Of a stretch of DNA of 19,889 nucleotides, positions 15,913 through 19,889 are shown in pieces. The stretch's first letter is position 1; each line of letters opens with the position of its first letter. Origin of the DNA: Phycisphaerales bacterium (GTDB taxonomy: Bacteria; Planctomycetota; Phycisphaerae; Sedimentisphaerales; Anaerohalosphaeraceae); the NCBI GenBank assembly GCA_011053245.1, contig DRGS01000195.1, positions 1-19,889 of the forward strand, read 5' to 3'. Below the pieces are notes generated by a model. The model had not been told where the DNA came from. It searched no databases and saw only the letters and a list, made by a program, of their open reading frames with translations. Both the position numbers and the translations under genes were made by a program.

Positions 15913-16953
15913 TTATTTTGAGTTTTGAGTGGTAAAGGCTGGTCTTCCTGCGAGGAGTAGCGCTATTGGCTTGGTGTATTCGAATTTTTCGAGGAGCATT
16001 CTTAGTACGGCGGTGATTGGGGCGGCGAGGAACATTCCGATGATGCCCCATAGGGCTCCGAAGAAGATCAGTGAGAGTAGTACGGCTACTGGGTGGAGGT
16101 CGAGTGACTGGCCCATTAGCTTTGGCTGGATGATATTGCCGATGACGAACTGGATGATCGTGGGTATGACGATGGCGAATATTTTTGCGGCTAATGAGAG
16201 TTCGGGGCTGAGTATGGCGACGGGGATGGGGAGCATGGTCGCGATGATCGATCCGATGTTTGGAATGAAGTTCAGGAGGAACGCGAGGAATCCGAACATC
16301 CATGCGAAGTCAACGCCGATGAGGGAGAGTACGAGACCGACGAGTGTTCCTGTGACAGCGGATGTGGCGACCATTGTAAAGGTGTAGCGTTTTATGCATC
16401 CTTCTATTTCGAATCGTACTGAGCCTGGGGCCGAGTGTATTGCGCTTTTTCCGGTTAGCATGAAGATCATGAAGATCAAGACGAGGAGTCCGTTTGAGAG
16501 TACGGACATGATGGAGTTTGCGGTTGCTGTGAAGATGGTCCTTGCGGTGTCGGCTGGTATCTTGAGGAGGGTTTCGGTCATTTCGCTATCCGCGAAGCCG
16601 AAGCGGACGAAGAGTGGTGACGCTGTGACGGATGCGAATATTTTGGCGATCTGGGCCTGGTAATCGTCCCTGTTTGCGGATATTTCGTCGATGGCGGTTG
16701 ATATTAGCATGCCGACGAGGAACATCAGCAAGCAGCCGACGAGGACGGTTGTCAGGATGGCGAGTGGGCGGGGGATCTTTAGGCGTTTTTCCTGGATATC
16801 AATGACGGGTGTGAGGCAGTAGGTCAGGAATATGGCCAGAACGAAGGGTATGAGGACGGCACTGAAAATTTTCATGGCTGCGGCGATGGCAATGGCGGTG
16901 AGTATGAGGAGGCAACTGGTCTGTATGCGCGAATCGCGATCTAATGGCTTCAT
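15913..16953 (-). CDS. AI-2E family transporter (YdiK/TqsA-like permease)
   Basis: A 346-residue inner-membrane protein with about eight helices in the AI-2E family order. The N-terminal hairpin (LLILTAIAIAAAMKIF, then LIPFVLAIFLTYCLTPVID) is followed by an extended soluble-like helix region (ANRDDYQAQIAKIFAS). The conserved C-terminal block includes FGFLAFLLNFIPNIGSIIATMLP, then QFVIGNIIQPKLMGQSLDLHP and GALWGIIGMFLAAPITAVLR. These are family signatures. Members export autoinducer-2 or act in Na+/H+ exchange; the substrate here is unknown. The ATG at 16953 has AAAGGA six bases upstream and is preferred over the open-frame extension to 17016. It lies 77 nt after the radical SAM gene on the same strand and could share its cobalamin-controlled transcript. 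Confidence 0.9.
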   Translation of the reverse strand: MKPLDRDSRIQTSCLLILTAIAIAAAMKIFSAVLIPFVLAIFLTYCLTPVIDIQEKRLKIPRPLAILTTVLVGCLLMFLVGMLISTAIDEISANRDDYQAQIAKIFASVTASPLFVRFGFADSEMTETLLKIPADTARTIFTATANSIMSVLSNGLLVLIFMIFMLTGKSAIHSAPGSVRFEIEGCIKRYTFTMVATSAVTGTLVGLVLSLIGVDFAWMFGFLAFLLNFIPNIGSIIATMLPIPVAILSPELSLAAKIFAIVIPTIIQFVIGNIIQPKLMGQSLDLHPVAVLLSLIFFGALWGIIGMFLAAPITAVLRMLLEKFEYTKPIALLLAGRPAFTTQNSK

Positions 16954-17030
16954 CGAATATCCTTTATCTAAACAAGTACGAGCCGGCATTGTATCGCGAG
17001 TGGTTGCCGAGGGCAATTATATTTTAAATT

Positions 17031-18440
17031 TTAGAGCATTGCAGCGTCGAATGTTGTTTTTGTGTCCTTGTCCCAGTTGTCCCATAGAAAAGCTTCGTGC
17101 TTGTTGTCTGCGATGAGTCTGAACGCGTAGCGGGCTTGCTCTTCGTAGAATTCGCAGAATGCGCCGGTTTTGTCCATGCCGCCGTTCATTTCGTGGGCCT
17201 CGGCGGGGCAGGGGCTGCCGCAAAAATGTCTGATCGCACAACGGTTGCAAGGGGTGATGTCTTCGACTTTTCTTTCGGTAACGCGTTTGAATGGTTTGCT
17301 TTCGAGGACTTTGGCGATGTCGCTCTTGAAAATATTTCCGCCGGCGAAATCCTTTAATCCGATGAACTCGCTGCATGGAAACATATTGCCATCCGGGGCG
17401 AGTGCGAAAAAGCTTCTGCCTCCTCCGCATGGTGAGATGTCGCACATCAGGCGTCTGGCTGTGGGGGCGAGGATGCTTACGAGTATGTTGGCGAAGTTTC
17501 CGACGACGAGTTTTCTGCCGGTTTTCTTATACAGTTCATGGGTTCTGTCGAGTGCGGCTATGAAGTATTTGGCAGCGGAGGCATCGGTTGGTTTTACCGA
17601 GCGTGAGGACGGGAGGGTGCAACGCAAGACGTTTAACAGGCAGGTTGGGACCTCGTTTTTGTGGTAGAAGTCGACGAGTTTGGGGAGCGAACGCATGTTC
17701 TCGCTGGTGACAGTGCAGATGACGCTCCATGCGTGGTAGCCCTTTAGGCGATGTATCGCGCTGACGACGGAATCGTATACGCCTTCGCCTGCCCAACTGG
17801 TTCTTGTGCGGTCGGAGATGGCGGCGACGGGAGCATCGAGCGAAAGGCCTATGCTGACGTTCCGGGAGGTAAGGAAGTCGATTGCTTCATCGTCGAGCAG
17901 TGTCGAGTTGGTCTGTATGCCGAAAATGAAATCCTTTTTGAACTTGTCGATGCCGGCGAACATTGCTTCTTTGTTTAGCAGGGGTTCTGCTCCGTGGAAG
18001 ACGATGTTTGGTTTGCGAGAGCCTTTTGGGATCACTGTTTTGAAGTAGGCTCTTATCTTTACGAGCGCTTTGATGAGCTGCTTTTCGGACATGTGTTTGC
18101 CATCGCGTCGCATGTCTTCCGGGATGTAGCAGTAGGTGCAGTTGAGATTGCATCGCTCGGTGGGATTGAAATAGACGCCGGATGGTTTGAGGCCGAAGCG
18201 GAGGGTGTGCATCTCTTCGGCGAATTTTTTCGACTTGCGTTTGTAGGCTCTTAGCAGGTCGCCGTCTGTGATGGTGTCGGCGAGTTTGTTACGCTTTACG
18301 AGTGACCAGAAGGCGGTGTCGGGATCGACGAGGCCGATGTAGCTGCGGTGGCCGATGTCTATCGGTTGGAGCGCAGGGCCGTTACCTGTGTTTACAAAAC
18401 GACCCCTTGACGGGGCCGTTGATGCTGCTGCGTTATTCAT
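17031..18440 (-). CDS. cbpB: Peptide-modifying radical SAM/SPASM enzyme, CbpB type
   Basis: A 469-residue radical SAM enzyme expected to modify the small peptide encoded just upstream. Residues Cys97, Cys101 and Cys104 (CNLNCTYC) bind the 4Fe-4S cluster that cleaves S-adenosylmethionine, and HGAEP (149-153) is the GGEP-equivalent. The C-terminal SPASM region supplies many further cysteines (333, 338, 356, 398, 401, 407, 411, 429) for auxiliary clusters. The long N-terminal extension and the pairing with a tiny Cys/Lys-rich peptide gene under a cobalamin riboswitch match the family I know as CbpB. That name is from memory. AGGAAGG, overlapping the peptide's stop codon, lies seven bases before the ATG, so translation is probably coupled. 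The reaction and final product are unknown. Confidence 0.87.
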   Translation of the reverse strand: MNNAAASTAPSRGRFVNTGNGPALQPIDIGHRSYIGLVDPDTAFWSLVKRNKLADTITDGDLLRAYKRKSKKFAEEMHTLRFGLKPSGVYFNPTERCNLNCTYCYIPEDMRRDGKHMSEKQLIKALVKIRAYFKTVIPKGSRKPNIVFHGAEPLLNKEAMFAGIDKFKKDFIFGIQTNSTLLDDEAIDFLTSRNVSIGLSLDAPVAAISDRTRTSWAGEGVYDSVVSAIHRLKGYHAWSVICTVTSENMRSLPKLVDFYHKNEVPTCLLNVLRCTLPSSRSVKPTDASAAKYFIAALDRTHELYKKTGRKLVVGNFANILVSILAPTARRLMCDISPCGGGRSFFALAPDGNMFPCSEFIGLKDFAGGNIFKSDIAKVLESKPFKRVTERKVEDITPCNRCAIRHFCGSPCPAEAHEMNGGMDKTGAFCEFYEEQARYAFRLIADNKHEAFLWDNWDKDTKTTFDAAML

Positions 18441-18452
18441 TTTTTTGCCTTC

Positions 18453-18572
18453 CTACTTCTTTGTGTTCTTATCCATGAGGATGTAGTGGGAAAGACCGGT
18501 TCCATCTGTTTTGCAGGCTTTGCGTGTTGCGATGACGTCTTTTCTGGTTTTCTTTGTCTGCTGCTTCTTCAT
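18453..18572 (-). CDS. cbpA: Modified-peptide precursor, CbpA type (39 residues)
   Basis: A short gene encoding a 39-residue peptide. AAAGGA lies seven bases before its ATG at 18572, and its TAG stop at 18453 is 12 nt before the radical SAM start. The first 11 residues are almost all Lys, Gln, Thr and Arg (leader-like). The core reads DVIATRKACKTDGTGLSHYI (12-31), followed by a short LMDKNTKK tail. A single cysteine (Cys20), two glycines and the SHY triplet are plausible modification targets. Peptides of this type are known as CbpA, the partner of CbpB. It lies directly downstream of a cobalamin riboswitch and terminator, so it should be made only when B12 is scarce. The precursor identity is an inference from position, ribosome site and motif. 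Confidence 0.85.
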   Translation of the reverse strand: MKKQQTKKTRKDVIATRKACKTDGTGLSHYILMDKNTKK

Positions 18573-18622
18573 CTCTCAATCCTTTCGAGTGTTAAAAATT
18601 TTTACTTTTCTATACATTTCAT

Positions 18623-18670
18623 AAAAAAAAGGGCTTCGGCGAGCGCGTTTAACACCCGCCGAAACCCTTT
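18623..18670 (-). terminator. Intrinsic terminator of the leftward cobalamin riboswitch
   Basis: On the minus strand GGGTTTCGGCG (18657-18667) pairs with CGCCGAAGCCC (18631-18641), with a single G-U, around a loop of about 15 bases. Eight T residues follow. It lies between the riboswitch aptamer and the peptide gene, as an expression platform should. Confidence 0.85.
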
Positions 18671-18692
18671 GCCTTCAGATTTCCGTTGTTAC

Positions 18693-18851
18693 GTCTCAGC
18701 AGGTCTTCTGGCTTACGGGTCATGGATAACGTTTCGACCTTCCCATCAGGATAAGTCCTGACAGTGGCTGGCTTTATGCCCTAAAACGCATCTTCCCGAT
18801 CACAGCGGCGGGTCCGCCACGGAATCTAACCGTGTTCCTGAATACTGAAAC
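18693..18851 (-). ncRNA. Cobalamin (B12) riboswitch upstream of cbpA/cbpB
   Basis: On the minus strand the aptamer core reads GGTTAGATTCCGTGGCGG, then ACCCGCCGCTGTGA, later GCCACTG and TGGGAAGG, and finally the B12 box AAGCCAGAAGACCTGC. A seven-base P1 helix (GTTTCAG at 18845-18851 with CTGAGAC at 18693-18699) closes it, which sets the limits. With the terminator after it, it should stop cbpA/cbpB transcription when adenosylcobalamin is abundant. Confidence 0.93.
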
Positions 18852-18859
18852 TAATAGTG

Positions 18860-18888
18860 CTTTTACCAGTTGTGGTGGAATGTTTCAA
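18860..18888 (-). promoter_or_regulatory. Candidate promoter for the leftward riboswitch transcript
   Basis: TTGAAA (18883-18888) and a poor TAAAAG -10 (near 18860-18865) read leftward from just before the aptamer. The -35 is reasonable and the -10 weak, so this is tentative. Confidence 0.3.
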
Positions 18889-18906
18889 GAAAAATATTTA
18901 AAAAAC

Positions 18907-18935
18907 TTGACGAGGGGTGTGGTTGGTGTTAGATT
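18907..18935 (+). promoter_or_regulatory. Sigma-70-type promoter for the rightward riboswitch transcript
   Basis: TTGACG (18907-18912) and TAGATT (18930-18935) with exactly 17 bases between them lie a few bases before the start of the rightward cobalamin aptamer. Spacing and position fit well. Confidence 0.6.
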
Positions 18936-18946
18936 TGGTGTGTCTT

Positions 18947-19090
18947 TTTGAGACAGGGAAGCCGGTGAGAATCCGGCACGGCCCCGCCACTGTAACCGGG
19001 AACGAAAGTTGCGATTAGAGCCACTGGCATTAATGATTTGCTGGGAAGGCCGCGGCGAGTAGGATGATCCGGAAGTCAGGAAACCTTGCA
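18947..19090 (+). ncRNA. Cobalamin (B12) riboswitch upstream of the cobC-like gene
   Basis: The classic aptamer is plain: GGGAAGCCGGTGAGAATCCG, then GGCCCCGCCACTGTAACCGG, AGCCACTG, CTGGGAAGGC and the B12 box CCGGAAGTCAGGAAACCTTG. The limits are approximate because I did not resolve P1. It is followed by a terminator and the phosphatase gene, so expression should fall when cobalamin is plentiful. Confidence 0.95.
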
Positions 19091-19139
19091 TGCATCGTTG
19101 GTGCATGACTTCGAGGGAAGGTTCATGGTGTCTGTTCGA

Positions 19140-19177
19140 AGCTGGGCCTTCATAACACGAGGGTCGGGCTTTTTTTG
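19140..19177 (+). terminator. Intrinsic terminator of the rightward cobalamin riboswitch
   Basis: A stem of about 11 pairs, AGCTGGGCCTTC with GAGGGTCGGGCT (three G-U pairs and one G-G mismatch), encloses a seven-base loop (19152-19158) and is followed by seven T residues. GAAGG at 19117-19121 could pair with CCTTC at 19147-19151 in an alternative antiterminator. Confidence 0.75.
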
Positions 19178-19195
19178 TGTAGACAGGACAGAGCA

Positions 19196-19816
19196 ATGGG
19201 AAAGATCCTGCTAATCAGGCACGGTGAAACAGAGATGGGTAATCCGCCCCGTTATTGCGGTTCTACGGACGCGATGCTTAGCGAAAGGGGTAAAGATCAG
19301 GCAAAACTGATCGCAGAACGATTGGCCGATACCGAGATCGATACGCTTATCGTTAGCCCGATGACCCGATGCCAGCATACCGCGAAGGAAATCTCCAAAT
19401 TGCAGAGTGCGGCACTCGATGCAGAAACTGTGGACGATCTGCGTGAGGTCGATTTCGGGGAATGGGAAGGTCTTAGCTTCGATGAGATATGTCGGGAGTT
19501 TGGCGAAGAATCGAAGGAGTGGTTTGCCAATCCTAATGCATTCCGGTTTCCGGGGGGTGAGTCGGTAGAGGAATTTACGAGCCGTGTCAGTGCGGCTACG
19601 GAAAGAGTGGTCGGGCGTGAGGGGACGGTCGCTGTCGTGGTTCATGCCGGAGTGATCAAGGTTATGATATGCCATCTGTGCGGATTTGGGATGGATAAGA
19701 TGCATAGCTTTTCGCTTAGCGCGGCGAGCCTTAGCGTGTTGAATGACTACAAAGGGTTGATGGTTATACGAAGTGTTAATGATACCTGCCATTTGAACGC
19801 GAAAGGCGAGGGATAA
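19196..19816 (+). CDS. cobC: Histidine phosphatase, CobC-like alpha-ribazole-phosphate phosphatase
   Basis: A 206-residue phosphoglycerate-mutase-superfamily phosphatase. The phosphohistidine motif is LLIRHGETE (5-13). The second catalytic region is VVVHAGVIK, and LREVDFGEWEGLSFDE is the segment typical of CobC. CobC removes the phosphate from alpha-ribazole 5'-phosphate (or cobalamin 5'-phosphate) in nucleotide-loop assembly of cobalamin. The upstream cobalamin riboswitch strongly supports this over glycolytic or general phosphatase roles. The ATG at 19196 has AGGA seven bases upstream. An in-frame start at 19175 lies inside the terminator T-run and is rejected. The stop codon overlaps a following ATG (TAATG), so another gene, probably also cobalamin-related, seems coupled. 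Confidence 0.88.
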   Translation: MGKILLIRHGETEMGNPPRYCGSTDAMLSERGKDQAKLIAERLADTEIDTLIVSPMTRCQHTAKEISKLQSAALDAETVDDLREVDFGEWEGLSFDEICREFGEESKEWFANPNAFRFPGGESVEEFTSRVSAATERVVGREGTVAVVVHAGVIKVMICHLCGFGMDKMHSFSLSAASLSVLNDYKGLMVIRSVNDTCHLNAKGEG

Positions 19817-19889
19817 TGGGTATGGTAACGCTATATACAGGCGGGTGCCTCCGTTCACGAAGTTATGCACCATCTGCACCGTCACTTCC
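19816..19889 (+). CDS. Start of a further gene, cut by window edge
   Basis: An open frame begins at the ATG that overlaps the cobC stop (TAATG), or at a second ATG six bases on (19822), which has GAGGG at better spacing. It runs open to the edge. The visible residues (MVTLYTGGCLRSRSYA) loosely recall the start of CobU (TGG-x-RSGKS), but the GKS of a P-loop is absent, so that identity is doubtful. Position in a riboswitch-controlled cobalamin operon is the main support. Confidence 0.4.
   Translation, partial: MGMVTLYTGGCLRSRSYAPSAPSL

Noticed and set aside
18486..18761. Plus-strand 91-codon frame
   Set aside because: It is antisense to the peptide gene, the terminator and the riboswitch, all strongly supported.
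19130..19140. GTTCGAA as a tRNA T-arm
   Set aside because: It lies in the riboswitch expression platform and no cloverleaf can be drawn around it.
18885..19196. Minus-strand 103-codon frame
   Set aside because: It lies across the rightward riboswitch and its terminator, whose RNA structure explains the sequence.

Overview
The window most resembles a Planctomycetota chromosome of the Phycisphaerae/Sedimentisphaerae kind. This rests on gene content, a histidine-proline repeat lipoprotein, and an intergenic repeat whose minus strand reads NEPKRTQLKPIKANPKPI, a low-complexity phrase I associate with that group. It is an inference from family recognition, not from a marker gene. No rRNA, tRNA, CRISPR array or complete mobile element was seen.

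Positions 1-5212 (minus strand) hold a compact alpha-glucan operon. In transcription order it encodes a GT4/GT5-type glycosyltransferase, a GH57 amylase, a phosphoribosyltransferase, a pyridoxamine-phosphate-oxidase-like flavin protein, an alpha/beta hydrolase and an alpha-glucan phosphorylase cut by the window edge. Gaps are short and two junctions overlap, so glycogen synthesis and breakdown genes appear co-transcribed with three genes of unclear purpose. A divergent control region (5213-5626) with a perfect 10-bp dyad separates the operon from a small unknown gene and an HP-repeat lipoprotein. A DUF2809 membrane protein converges on these.

Positions 7050-12835 look like an accessory island. 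A long repeat-bearing noncoding stretch is followed by an A+T-rich 1509-codon gene for a large P-loop NTPase with an N-terminal Mrr/PD-(D/E)XK-like nuclease. This is probably a single-gene, Avs-like STAND antiphage protein. A sparse 477-bp spacer follows.

Positions 12836-15811 hold a UPF0489 (arginase-like fold) protein, two paralogous secreted glycine-rich small proteins on either side of a YbaK-type deacylase gene, and a membrane protein with a zinc ribbon on the opposite strand.

Positions 15913-19889 are the most interesting part. Two cobalamin riboswitches lie back to back and point outward, each followed by an intrinsic terminator. The rightward one controls a CobC-like phosphatase, probably followed by another cobalamin gene that runs off the edge. 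The leftward one controls a 39-codon peptide gene (18453-18572) followed 12 nt later by a radical SAM/SPASM enzyme. I identify this pair as the little-studied CbpA/CbpB peptide-modification system. An AI-2E family permease follows on the same strand. The layout suggests a vitamin-B12-repressed modified peptide made together with corrinoid-salvage functions.
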